A program made the translations under genes and the position numbers. Shown here piece by piece: positions 26,396-34,368 of a DNA stretch of 64,000 bases. Within the stretch, counting starts at the first letter, position 1; each line of letters begins with the position of its first letter. The stretch comes from Gymnodinialimonas sp. 202GB13-11 (GTDB taxonomy: Bacteria; Pseudomonadota; Alphaproteobacteria; Rhodobacterales; Rhodobacteraceae). The DNA is taken from NCBI RefSeq assembly GCF_040932485.1, contig NZ_JBFRBH010000001.1, positions 2,666,001 to 2,730,000 of the forward strand, read 5' to 3'. The notes beneath the pieces are model-generated. The model was given only the letters and a program-made list of their open reading frames with translations, did no database searches and was not told the origin of the DNA.

Positions 26396-27048
26396 GCATG
26401 AACCAATCGGCGCCCGTCACCCTGGCGGGCGCCGCACCGGACCGGGCGCGTTACGGCCTCGTCCTTGTGCATGGCCGCGGTGGCTCTGCTGCCGATATCC
26501 TAGGCCTCGGCGAGGCGCTCGGCCTGCCCGACATCGCGCTCGCCGCACCGCAGGCCCCCGGCCACAGCTGGTGGCCCACATCCTTTCTCGCCCCCACTGC
26601 GCAGATGGAGCCCTTCGTGCAATCTGGCCTTGCCACAGTCGAGGCAGCAATCGAGGCGCTCGCGCTGCCCCGTAGCCAAATCGCGCTCGCCGGCTTCTCC
26701 CAAGGCGGCTGCCTCGCATTGGAATTTGCCGCCCGCAATGGCGACCTCATGGCCACTTTCGGCCTCTCCGCCGGGCTGGTTGGCACCTCTGACAGCGATG
26801 AATCTGCAACTGAAGCCCTCTACGGCCACAGGCCCAAACGCTTCGACTACACAACGGACCTTAGCCAAACGCCGGTTCACATCTCCGTCCATGAACAAGA
26901 CCCACACATTCCTCTCGCCCGCGCCCAAGCCAGCGTCGAGATCTTCCGCGCGCTTGGTGCGGAAACCAACCTCGTCACCGCCCCCGGCGCGGGCCATGGC
27001 ATCCTTCAGGAGGACGTCATAGCACTGCGCGCCGCCCTGAACCGCTAG
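26392..27048 (+). CDS. Phospholipase/carboxylesterase-family hydrolase
   Basis: The protein has 218 residues. It has a LVLVHGRGGSAADIL oxyanion stretch near residue 23, the nucleophile elbow GFSQGG near 102, and a terminal GAGHGI histidine near 205, typical of small serine hydrolases of the YpfH/carboxylesterase family. In quinone-response loci an MhqD-like hydrolase is paired with the MhqO dioxygenase, which matches the preceding gene with its ATGA overlap. The physiological substrate is not known. Confidence 0.9.
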   Translation: MSMNQSAPVTLAGAAPDRARYGLVLVHGRGGSAADILGLGEALGLPDIALAAPQAPGHSWWPTSFLAPTAQMEPFVQSGLATVEAAIEALALPRSQIALAGFSQGGCLALEFAARNGDLMATFGLSAGLVGTSDSDESATEALYGHRPKRFDYTTDLSQTPVHISVHEQDPHIPLARAQASVEIFRALGAETNLVTAPGAGHGILQEDVIALRAALNR

Positions 27049-27061
27049 CGCAACCCGCCCC

Positions 27062-27148
27062 TCTTTGTTCCCTGAAAATGCCGGGGGAGTCGCCTTTGGG
27101 CGGCGGGGGCAGCGCCCCCAAATGGGGTGGGCGGGCGGGCCCGCCCCC
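27062..27148. repeat. Dispersed GC-rich intergenic repeat, copy B
   Basis: Between two convergent genes lies TTTGTTCCCTGAAAATGCCGG, a CGGGGGCAGCGCCCCC hairpin (27103-27119) and GGGGTGGGCGGGCGGG. The segments appear in the same order as in copy A at 18305. The perfect GGGGGC/GCCCCC stem could end transcription from both sides, though no long U-run is present. Confidence 0.6.
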
Positions 27149-28723
27149 TCATCTGAACCAGAAATCCCAGCCGCGCTGATAGGCGGCAACGAGCGGATGT
27201 CCTTGGATCGTGTTCACCGGCACCTCGCCCGCTGGCAGCTGATCCTCCCCAAAGGCCTGCGCCCCGCGCCAAACCTCTGCGTTTAGATACCGCAGCCCCT
27301 CGGGCAATTCCGGCACACGACCTTCATCCGGCACGCCCGGCCCGGCCATGACGAAGCCCCAATTCCCGAAACTCGGCAGGTAGACTTGGTACGGCACAGT
27401 CCCCAACCCTTGCCCCGGCGATACGGGGTTGCGGGTCGCGGCCAGCGTCGCCTCCGTGATCCAAAAGGCATCACTGGCAAAGGTCGGCGATCCGGCCTGC
27501 GTCACCATCAGTCCAACACCCGACAGTCGCTCCATCAACATCCCGTAGAATTCCACGGAATAGAGCTTCGACAAGGCAATGCTTTTCGGGTCCGGCAGAT
27601 CGGCGATGATGACGTCAAAAACCTCATCTCCATGCCCCTCCGCCGCCCAAACCCAAGCGTCCGTGTTCACCACCTCAACCCGATCGTCGAGCAACGCGCC
27701 GTCGTTCAAGGCCACAAGATCTGGGTTGGTCGAAAACAGCTCCGTCACACGCGGGTCCAGATCCACCAGAACCACCCGCTCCACACCCTCGTGGCGCAGC
27801 ACTTCACGCACCGCCATCCCGTCGCCGCCACCCAGAACCAGCACATTCCGCACACCAGGCACCAACCCCATGGCCGGATGCACAAGCGCCTCGTGATAGC
27901 GGTGCTCATCGAGGGAATCGAACTGGATCGAATGGTCGAGGAACAGGCGATACCGCTCGTCAAACCGCGTGATGACGATGCTCTGATAGCTGGTCGTCTC
28001 CGAGAAAATCACCTCATCCTGAAACAGCCGCGCATCCACGGCCGAGACCATCCGTTCACTCACGGCAAATGCGAGGAGAGACGCGAGGAGGAACCCACCC
28101 CATGCCACCCACATCGCGCGGCCGAACCGGTCGCGGAACAAATACAGTGAGAACCCCGCCACCAGCAGGTTCAGAATGCCAAACGCCACCGACGCGCTCA
28201 TCAGCGGCAGGTTCGGCACGATCAGCAGCGGAAACGCCAAAGACGCCGCCAGCGCCCCGATATAATCGGCGGTCAGCACGTTCTCGAAGCGGAACTCCGC
28301 CGCGCCAATCTCTTTCATCACGCGGCTGATCAGCGGGATCTCCATCCCCGACAGCACGCCAATTGCGATCAACCCGCCATAAAGCGGCAGGCCCACAGCG
28401 CCGTAGATCGCATAGGTGAAGAACAACAGCGGCCCGAGCGCGCCACCGATTACACCCAACGCCATTTGCGCCCGCACGAAGCCGCCCAAGGCATCGCCCA
28501 CAAAGCGCGAGGCCCAGGCGCCCACGCCCATCGCGCTCAGGAACACCCCGATCACGAACGAGAATTGGCGGATGGAATCGCCCAGAAGATAGCTGGAAAT
28601 GGTCGCTGCGATCAGCTCGTAGATCAGACCCGCCACCGCCACCACGAAGGTGGCCGCCAGCAGCCACGCGACCTTTGGGGTCAGCTCCGCCCGCGACGAA
28701 GCTGACGCATCAGGCTCACTCAA
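27149..28723 (-). CDS. Membrane-fused spermidine-synthase-like aminopropyltransferase
   Basis: The protein has 524 residues. About seven hydrophobic helices fill residues 15-225, and residues 245-460 are a class I methyltransferase-type fold of the SpeE family: FLDHSIQFDSLDEHRYHEAL, the dcSAM/SAM loop VLVLGGGDGMAVREVLR, and IIADLPDPKSIALSKLYS at the catalytic-Asp position. SpeE moves an aminopropyl group to putrescine; the membrane-fused forms are uncharacterised and may act on other amines or lipids. It is the last gene of a minus-strand operon and overlaps the DUF350 gene by four bases. No AdoMet decarboxylase gene is nearby. Confidence 0.85.
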   Translation of the reverse strand: MSEPDASASSRAELTPKVAWLLAATFVVAVAGLIYELIAATISSYLLGDSIRQFSFVIGVFLSAMGVGAWASRFVGDALGGFVRAQMALGVIGGALGPLLFFTYAIYGAVGLPLYGGLIAIGVLSGMEIPLISRVMKEIGAAEFRFENVLTADYIGALAASLAFPLLIVPNLPLMSASVAFGILNLLVAGFSLYLFRDRFGRAMWVAWGGFLLASLLAFAVSERMVSAVDARLFQDEVIFSETTSYQSIVITRFDERYRLFLDHSIQFDSLDEHRYHEALVHPAMGLVPGVRNVLVLGGGDGMAVREVLRHEGVERVVLVDLDPRVTELFSTNPDLVALNDGALLDDRVEVVNTDAWVWAAEGHGDEVFDVIIADLPDPKSIALSKLYSVEFYGMLMERLSGVGLMVTQAGSPTFASDAFWITEATLAATRNPVSPGQGLGTVPYQVYLPSFGNWGFVMAGPGVPDEGRVPELPEGLRYLNAEVWRGAQAFGEDQLPAGEVPVNTIQGHPLVAAYQRGWDFWFR

Positions 28724-28944
28724 GACAGGATGACGGCCGCGATGATGATCGCCATCGACATGAACACCGACCCGATCAGAATGGCGAGTGAGGTGTTCTG
28801 ATCCTCCTCAATCTCTTTCACGATCGGAAACGGCGAGAGGAATTCGATGATCTTGTAGGCGATGTACATCAGCACCATCCCGATAACGCTGTAAAACAGC
28901 ATCGAGATCAGTTCCGCGACGATGATTTGTTCAAACATCTGCAA
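28720..28944 (-). CDS. DUF350 (UPF0719) small inner-membrane protein
   Basis: The protein has 74 residues. Two hydrophobic helices (about 8-30 and 51-72) flank a polar loop FPIVKEIEEDQNTSLAIL that is typical of DUF350 proteins. The role of the family is unknown, but it is often encoded next to polyamine or glutathionylspermidine synthase-like genes. It overlaps the SpeE-like gene downstream. Confidence 0.85.
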   Translation of the reverse strand: MQMFEQIIVAELISMLFYSVIGMVLMYIAYKIIEFLSPFPIVKEIEEDQNTSLAILIGSVFMSMAIIIAAVILS

Positions 28945-28967
28945 AGGTTCCTATTGCTTGAGGCACT

Positions 28968-29150
28968 TCATTTGATCCGACCGAAGAAGGCAAAGCCGCC
29001 ACTTCCGCCGCCCGATGATCCGGTGCGGATCGATTGCGTTGAGGCCGCCAGATCGCGGCTTTCGCGTCCGACGCCATAGTAAGAAAGGTAACTGGCACCC
29101 ATCAGCGCCATGACCGCGCCACCGATGATGATGAGTCTGATCGGGGTCAT
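28968..29150 (-). CDS. Tiny single-span membrane protein of the same cluster
   Basis: The protein has 60 residues: one hydrophobic helix near residues 4-24, then a polar tail with a glycine/serine-rich stretch (GSSGGGSGG) and a basic end. I do not recognise a family. It starts three bases after the stop of the DUF4178 gene and sits ahead of the DUF350 gene, so translation is probably coupled. Confidence 0.65.
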   Translation of the reverse strand: MTPIRLIIIGGAVMALMGASYLSYYGVGRESRDLAASTQSIRTGSSGGGSGGFAFFGRIK

Positions 29151-29153
29151 CGC

Positions 29154-30437
29154 TTAATCCTCATCATGCCAGTCCGAACCTGCGAAGCGCACCGAATTGT
29201 GCATGGCACGCCGTCCGGCAACATAAAGCCATCCCAGCCCCGCAATCGCGGCCAGCACGAACATCCAAAATGCCGTGGGCTTGCCCTGGCTCACCCGTAC
29301 GGAGACAGAGAAGCTGTCCGCTGCATTGCCCCCCTCGGCCCGTTCCAGCCGGATCGTGTGGGTGCCGGTTGCTTCGGGCCGGAACCGGAAGGACGCATTG
29401 CGAGAGCCTTCCGACCAGCTTTCGCCGCCCGAGCTACCGGAATAATAGGAGATCGCCCGCTGCGCCGCGACCACCGGGTTGCCATCGGGCCCCAGCACTT
29501 CAACTGCGAAGACACCCCAGGCGTTTTGCAAGTTGCTCTCCAACCGCACCCGCGACAGCTGGCTGCGGTTCGTAACCTCAAAGCTGTAGCTCTCCGGCAA
29601 TTCGGCCAGCGTCGCCCGCGGCGTATCCAGGACAGTTCGCCCGCCCATGATCATGAACAGCAGCCCCAACACGATGGAGGCTATGGCCGTCCACGCCAGC
29701 ACCTTGCGCAGCAATCCTTCCTCGGCCATCGCTTTGTAAGGCTGCAGCGGGTGTTTCTGCGCCGGGCCAAGGGCGCCCACGTCAAAGCCCATATCCTTGG
29801 CGACCGCGTCTCGATCCATCAACTTGGTCAGCTCCGCCTCGCGCTCCCGCGACGACTTGACCAGACCCAACATCGCGTCCGGGCCAAGCAGGCTGACGAC
29901 CTGCTTCTTCTCACCCAGTTTCGGCACCCAGTTGAATTCACCTTCCATGAACTCGATCTGCGTCACCGACGTCTCGTAATACTTGTAGACCTGCCCCTTG
30001 TAGGACCGGCGCGGCGGCGTCTCGGCACGCTCCACCGTCGAAGGGCTCAGCCAATGGCCCATGTTGTAGTCACGCACCTTGCGCGTGAACGTAATCTGTC
30101 CATTTTCGACATTCAGCCACAGATAGCCGTGCGTGGGGGAAAACACCTGATGCTCCACCCAGCGCCAAGTGCGCCCGCCATAGCGCTCCATGATGCCAAG
30201 CGTGCCGATCACGGTGAATTCGACGCCCTCGTATTTCAGGGTCATGCCGATGGTGATCGGGCTCGCCGGATGATCGCGCTTCCCGATGTTGTCGAGGATC
30301 TTGTAGTTGTCCTGCGTGTCCAGAACCGCGCCACAATAGCCGCACACATGGGATTGCACGCGCCCGCCGCCCAGAACCGAAAGACCGGCCCCGCAGGAGG
30401 TGCAGTTGATCGAACTCAGACCATGCGCCGCGCTCAT
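29154..30437 (-). CDS. DUF4178 membrane protein with N-terminal zinc ribbon
   Basis: The protein has 427 residues. Cys12, Cys15, Cys32 and Cys35 form a zinc-ribbon pattern. A DUF4178 domain (about residues 60-185) holds the VEFTVIGTLG and HQVFSPTHGYLWL strands. A hydrophobic helix lies near 245-268, followed by an extracytoplasmic-looking beta domain and a last helix near 390-408. The function is unknown. It overlaps the second DUF4178 gene as ATGA, which suggests a stoichiometric complex at the membrane. Confidence 0.85.
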   Translation of the reverse strand: MSAAHGLSSINCTSCGAGLSVLGGGRVQSHVCGYCGAVLDTQDNYKILDNIGKRDHPASPITIGMTLKYEGVEFTVIGTLGIMERYGGRTWRWVEHQVFSPTHGYLWLNVENGQITFTRKVRDYNMGHWLSPSTVERAETPPRRSYKGQVYKYYETSVTQIEFMEGEFNWVPKLGEKKQVVSLLGPDAMLGLVKSSREREAELTKLMDRDAVAKDMGFDVGALGPAQKHPLQPYKAMAEEGLLRKVLAWTAIASIVLGLLFMIMGGRTVLDTPRATLAELPESYSFEVTNRSQLSRVRLESNLQNAWGVFAVEVLGPDGNPVVAAQRAISYYSGSSGGESWSEGSRNASFRFRPEATGTHTIRLERAEGGNAADSFSVSVRVSQGKPTAFWMFVLAAIAGLGWLYVAGRRAMHNSVRFAGSDWHDED

Positions 30438-31069
30438 GCCACCCGGCTCCCGTCCAGTCGCTCAATCTTCAAAGTGAAAGGATCGAGCCACTCTCCATCG
30501 CTCCAGCTATGCCCACCTTCCCAGAACTCACCCGACAGAAGCTGCCCGGACGGCCCGGAGGCGTTGATGAAGTAGTGTTCATCCCCTACCTGGATCAACT
30601 CAGGGAACTGCCCGCGCACGGCGATACACTTGGCGGTATCACCTTCGGTCACGGTATAGTCGCGGCTGTTGTAAGTGACCGTTTGCCCCACAGCGGGCGG
30701 ATCGCTCCGGCGCGGCCCGGCATTGCCCTGAAACGGGTACTGCACCGCCACATCGCCCTCGTCGATCGACACCCATGCCCCCGCGCCCTGGCTATTCTCA
30801 ACCCAGAATTCGTCCCATGTTCCGCGCCCGTAATCATACCGCGCATGGCCCACAACAAGGCACTTCTGACCGCCAATTTCGACGCTGTCGTTCACCGACA
30901 GAAGCATCGGATAGTCGTGCATCTCGCCATTATTGCCGATGGGATTGAGCGCAGCCCCCTCGCGGAACAGCGTCGTGTCGCAGGACGGACAATCAAACAT
31001 CCGCGTGGATTTGCGAAGGTTGTCAAAGCCGTACCCACAATTTGGGCAAGTGACGTGAGTGTCAGACAT
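30434..31069 (-). CDS. Soluble DUF4178 protein with N-terminal zinc ribbon
   Basis: The protein has 211 residues and is the first gene of the cluster. Cys8, Cys11, Cys27 and Cys30 form a zinc ribbon, and two DUF4178-like repeats follow: one near residues 56-105 with CLVVGHARYDYGRGTWDEFWV and one near 128-190 with GDEHYFINASG. No membrane helix is present. It is probably a cytoplasmic partner of the membrane DUF4178 protein encoded next. Confidence 0.82.
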   Translation of the reverse strand: MSDTHVTCPNCGYGFDNLRKSTRMFDCPSCDTTLFREGAALNPIGNNGEMHDYPMLLSVNDSVEIGGQKCLVVGHARYDYGRGTWDEFWVENSQGAGAWVSIDEGDVAVQYPFQGNAGPRRSDPPAVGQTVTYNSRDYTVTEGDTAKCIAVRGQFPELIQVGDEHYFINASGPSGQLLSGEFWEGGHSWSDGEWLDPFTLKIERLDGSRVA

Positions 31070-31148
31070 CTACTGCGCGGTTCCGAAATGCTTTGCCTGT
31101 AATTAACGCCAGACTAGCCGGATCACGCCACAGCCGTAAAGGGGGGCC

Positions 31149-31172
31149 GGGGTTAAGGATTCCCCTTACCCC
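31149..31172 (-). terminator. Hairpin overlapping the transaminase stop codon
   Basis: On the minus strand GGGGTAAGG and CCTTAACCCC form a nine-pair stem with one bulge. The loop is GGAAT and the TAA stop is inside the 5' arm. It separates the transaminase gene from the DUF4178 cluster downstream. There is no U-run, so termination strength is uncertain. Confidence 0.45.
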
Positions 31173-32536
31173 AGAACGTTCGCAATCGAGTCGTGTGTGA
31201 CCGATACAACCGTATCCGCTTCTTCGCGGCTGAGGCACAGGGGCGGCGCGAAGCCGATGATATCCGCCTGCGGCATCGCCCGCGCGATCACACCGCGCCG
31301 GCCCATCGCCGCCACGATCTGCGGCACGATCTTGTCCGCCGGGTCAAAGCCCTTGCGCGTGCCCGGTTCGCTGACCAACTCCACCGCAGTCAGCATGCCC
31401 ACACCACGCACATCTCCCACATGGTGCATGTCGCCCACAGCCTCCGCCATGGCTTGCGTCAGGTAAGGCCCAACCTCCGCAGCGTTGCTAACCAACCCAA
31501 GGCTGTCGAGCAGCGTCAGGTTCGCAACCCCCGCCGCCGCACCAATCGGATGCGCCGAATAGGTCCAGCCATGGCCTAGCGGCCCGTTCTCATCTGTGCC
31601 GCGCGCCAGAACCTCGAACACGCGATCATGCACGATGGACCCTGACAAAGGCGCATAGGCACTCGTCAGCCCCTTGGCGATGGTCATTATGTCAGGCTCC
31701 AGCCCATAGACGGGCGAGCCGAACATCGACCCCAACCGCCCGAACCCGGTAATCACCTCATCCACGATCAGCAGGATGTCATGCTTCTTCAGGATCGGCT
31801 GGATTGCCGCCCAATACCCCTTCGGCGGCGGCACAATCCCGCCCGTCCCGATCACAGGTTCCGCAATGAACGCCGCAATCGTATCCGCGCCTTCGGCCTC
31901 GATCATCGCCTCCAGATCGGCGGCACACATGGCGACAAACTCGGCCTCGCTCTGCCCTTCATCCTCGCGCTGGAAATAGTAAGGTGCCGTCGTATGGCGC
32001 ACCGTATCCAGCGGCAGATCGAATTTCTTGTGAAACAGGCTGAGCCCCGTCAGCGAGCCGCTGACAATGCCCGAGCCATGATAGCCGCGCCACCGGCTGA
32101 TGATCTTCTTCTTCTCAGGCCGGCCGAGGATGTTGTTGTAATACCAGACCAGCTTGATGTTGGTCTCGTTCGCGTCCGACCCACCCTGCCCGAAATAGGT
32201 TCGGTTCATGCCCTCCGGCGCGCGTTCCGCAATCATCCGGGACAGCGTGACCGAGGCCTCCGTGCCGTGCCCGACATAGGAGTGATAATAGGCCAACTCC
32301 CGCGCCTGATCCGCGATGGCCTCCGCCACCTCCTGCCGCCCATAGCCGATGTTCACGCAATACAATCCCGCAAACGCATCCAGCAGACGGTTCCCGTCGC
32401 GGTCCGTTACATGGCAGCCTTCGGCACTCTGAATAATGCGTCCAGGCGCCTCGCCCCGCGCGTGCTGGCCCAGATGCGTCGACGGATGGAAAAAGTGATC
32501 GCGGTCCCACTTGGAGAGTTGGTCATTCGTCAGCAT
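31166..32536 (-). CDS. Class III omega-transaminase (aspartate aminotransferase family)
   Basis: The protein has 456 residues, fold type I PLP enzyme. The N-terminus DRDHFFHPSTHLGQHARGE and the YFGQGGSDANETNIKLVWYYN segment are typical of Rhodobacteraceae omega-transaminases. LLIVDEVITGFGRLG carries the PLP Asp and TIAKGLTSAYAPLSG the PLP lysine near residue 288. It transfers an amino group from an amine or omega-amino acid to pyruvate. It is divergent from the DUF1801 gene and close to doeAB, so a role as the diaminobutyrate transaminase of ectoine catabolism is possible but unproven. Confidence 0.9.
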   Translation of the reverse strand: MLTNDQLSKWDRDHFFHPSTHLGQHARGEAPGRIIQSAEGCHVTDRDGNRLLDAFAGLYCVNIGYGRQEVAEAIADQARELAYYHSYVGHGTEASVTLSRMIAERAPEGMNRTYFGQGGSDANETNIKLVWYYNNILGRPEKKKIISRWRGYHGSGIVSGSLTGLSLFHKKFDLPLDTVRHTTAPYYFQREDEGQSEAEFVAMCAADLEAMIEAEGADTIAAFIAEPVIGTGGIVPPPKGYWAAIQPILKKHDILLIVDEVITGFGRLGSMFGSPVYGLEPDIMTIAKGLTSAYAPLSGSIVHDRVFEVLARGTDENGPLGHGWTYSAHPIGAAAGVANLTLLDSLGLVSNAAEVGPYLTQAMAEAVGDMHHVGDVRGVGMLTAVELVSEPGTRKGFDPADKIVPQIVAAMGRRGVIARAMPQADIIGFAPPLCLSREEADTVVSVTHDSIANVLG

Positions 32537-32630
32537 GGGCAGGGCCTCCGGGTAAGCTCACATATCCTCACGCTGGACCGGAGCAAGGATTTGCGCAACC
32601 CTGAAGGGGTCGCAGATATGGGAGAGCCCC

Positions 32631-33026
32631 CTGTCAAAACCCGCCACGATCGACGCGTTCCACGCCACCCTCGCGCCCGAAGATCGCGCCATCGCCGGCA
32701 TGCTGCGCGCCAGCATCACCCAAGCCTTGCCCGAGGCGGAGGCCAAGATCTGGCACGCCCACCCGGTCTGGTTCCTCGATGGCAATCCCACTGTCGGCTA
32801 TTCCAAGTTGAAATCCTGCATGCGGCTGTTCTTCTGGTCCGGCCAGTCCTTCCCCACTCCCGGCCTCGCCCCCTCCGGCACCTTCAAAGCCGCCGAAAAA
32901 CGCTACGCCGACGCCGCCCAGATCGACCATGACCTCCTCGAAAAATGGCTCTCCGACGCGCGCGAGATCCAGTGGGATTACAAAAACATCGTCAAAAACA
33001 AAGGCCGCCTCAAACGCCTGAAATAG
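32631..33026 (+). CDS. DUF1801-family protein (start uncertain, probably CTG)
   Basis: The conserved part KPATIDAFHATLAPEDRAI, AKIWHAHPVWFLDGN and YSKLKSCMRLFFW is the DUF1801/YdhG-like fold, of unknown role. The first ATG in frame is 32700, which would remove about 23 well-conserved residues. A CTG at 32631, with GGGAGAG four bases before it, restores the usual N-terminus and gives 131 residues. An ATG at 32618 is in another frame, so a sequencing frameshift is the alternative explanation. Confidence 0.75.
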   Translation: MSKPATIDAFHATLAPEDRAIAGMLRASITQALPEAEAKIWHAHPVWFLDGNPTVGYSKLKSCMRLFFWSGQSFPTPGLAPSGTFKAAEKRYADAAQIDHDLLEKWLSDAREIQWDYKNIVKNKGRLKRLK

Positions 33027-33049
33027 CCGCTCGCCCCCTTTTCATCTTG

Positions 33050-33110
33050 CCAGAAAAACACCGGCGGAGGCGCACACAGCGCGACGGGGGCAGCGCCCCT
33101 CTTTTACGAA
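33050..33110. repeat. Dispersed GC-rich intergenic repeat, partial copy C
   Basis: The sequence after the DUF1801 gene contains CCAGAAAAACACCGGCGGAGGCG and then GGGGGCAGCGCCCC, the same order of segments as copies A and B but more diverged. The GC palindrome at its end is also a good terminator. Confidence 0.45.
33086..33106 (+). terminator. Rho-independent terminator after the DUF1801 gene
   Basis: GGGGC-AGC-GCCCC forms a five-pair GC stem with a three-base loop and is followed directly by TCTTTT. It lies about 60 bases after the DUF1801 stop and ahead of doeA. Confidence 0.6.
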
Positions 33111-33189
33111 AACCCACACACCCGTCGCAAACGGGCTGGACGCCATCACATCCCTCGGCAAACCTCCCGCCTAACAGGAGAGCCCAGCC

Positions 33190-34368
33190 ATGCCCGACCG
33201 CGTCCCCAATTTCACGCCCGAGGAATACGCCGCCCGCCTCGCCAAAACCCGTGCGGCGATGGAGGAGGCCCGGGTCGAATGGCTCATCATCACCGACCCG
33301 TCGAACATAGCCTGGCTCACCGGCTATGACGGCTGGTCCTTCTACGTCCATCAGGCGGTCATCGTGCCCTCGACCGGCCTGCCGCTCTGGTGGGGCCGCG
33401 CCATGGACGGCCTCGGCGCACTCCGCACCGTCTACATGCCCGACGACCACGTCATCGGCTACGACGACACCTACGTTCAGAACCCGGAAAAGCACCCCCA
33501 CGAAACCCTCGCCGACCTGATCCGCCAGCGCGGCGGGTCCGGCACCCGCATCGGCGTGGAGCTCGACAATTACTACTATTCCGCCGCCGCCCACCAAACG
33601 CTTCTGCAACACCTCCCCGACACCCAATTCATCGACGCCACCGGCCTCGTGAACTGGCAGCGCGCCATCAAGTCCGAGGCCGAGATCACCCGCATGCGCA
33701 AAGCCGCGAAGATCGTGGAGGCCATGCACAACCGCATCCTCGAGGTGGCCGAACCGGGCCTGCCCAAGCACCACCTCGTCGCCGAAATCCTCGCCACCTC
33801 CGTCAAAGGCACCAACGAGACCTGGGGCGACTACCCCGCTATCGTTCCCCTCACACCCTCCGGAATGGACGCCACTGCCCCCCACCTCACATGGGACGAC
33901 AAGCCGATGGCGACAGGTGAGGCCACCTTCTTTGAGATCGCTGGCGTCTACCGCCGCTACCACTGCCCGCAATCCCGCACCCTTTTCCTAGGCTCCATGC
34001 CACAGCACTTCAAAGAGGCCGAAAAAGCGGTCATCGAGGCCACCCACAAAGCCCTCGACCAAGCCAAACCCGGCAACACCTGCGAAGACGTGGCCAATGC
34101 CTTCAACGGCACCCTCAACCGGCTAGGCTTCGAAAAAGACAGCCGCACCGGCTACGCCATCGGCCTCTCCTACCCGCCCGACTGGGGCGAGCGCACCATG
34201 TCTTTCCGGCGCGGCGACACGACGCCACTCCAACCCGGCATGACCTTCCACTTCATGCCCGCCCTCTGGCTCGCCGATGGCGGCATCGAAATTACCGAAC
34301 CGATCCTCATCACCGAGACGGGGCATGAATGCCTCTCGACCCTCCCGCGTAAGGTCTTCGTGAAATGA
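33190..34368 (+). CDS. doeA: Ectoine hydrolase
   Basis: The protein has 392 residues and a creatinase/M24 pita-bread fold. DoeA (EutD) opens the ring of ectoine to N-acetyl-diaminobutyrate. The N-terminal segment EEYAARLAKTRAAMEEARVEW and the NIAWLTGYDGWSFYVHQAV stretch are typical, as is FFEIAGVYRRYHCPQSRTLFLG near residue 245. In that stretch the aspartates that bind metal in M24 peptidases are not present, in keeping with this branch. A CAGGAG box precedes the ATG. It overlaps doeB as ATGA. Confidence 0.93.
   Translation: MPDRVPNFTPEEYAARLAKTRAAMEEARVEWLIITDPSNIAWLTGYDGWSFYVHQAVIVPSTGLPLWWGRAMDGLGALRTVYMPDDHVIGYDDTYVQNPEKHPHETLADLIRQRGGSGTRIGVELDNYYYSAAAHQTLLQHLPDTQFIDATGLVNWQRAIKSEAEITRMRKAAKIVEAMHNRILEVAEPGLPKHHLVAEILATSVKGTNETWGDYPAIVPLTPSGMDATAPHLTWDDKPMATGEATFFEIAGVYRRYHCPQSRTLFLGSMPQHFKEAEKAVIEATHKALDQAKPGNTCEDVANAFNGTLNRLGFEKDSRTGYAIGLSYPPDWGERTMSFRRGDTTPLQPGMTFHFMPALWLADGGIEITEPILITETGHECLSTLPRKVFVK

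Noticed and set aside
24706-27048. A 780-residue plus-strand open frame across three genes
   Set aside because: Only its last 219 codons (26392-27048) form a real gene. The rest is arginine/proline-rich out-of-frame reading of the second permease and the dioxygenase, a typical GC-rich shadow.
27049-33189. AdoMet decarboxylase (speD) partner for the SpeE-like protein
   Set aside because: All frames between the carboxylesterase and doeA were read and none shows the proenzyme site or fold, so no such gene is annotated.
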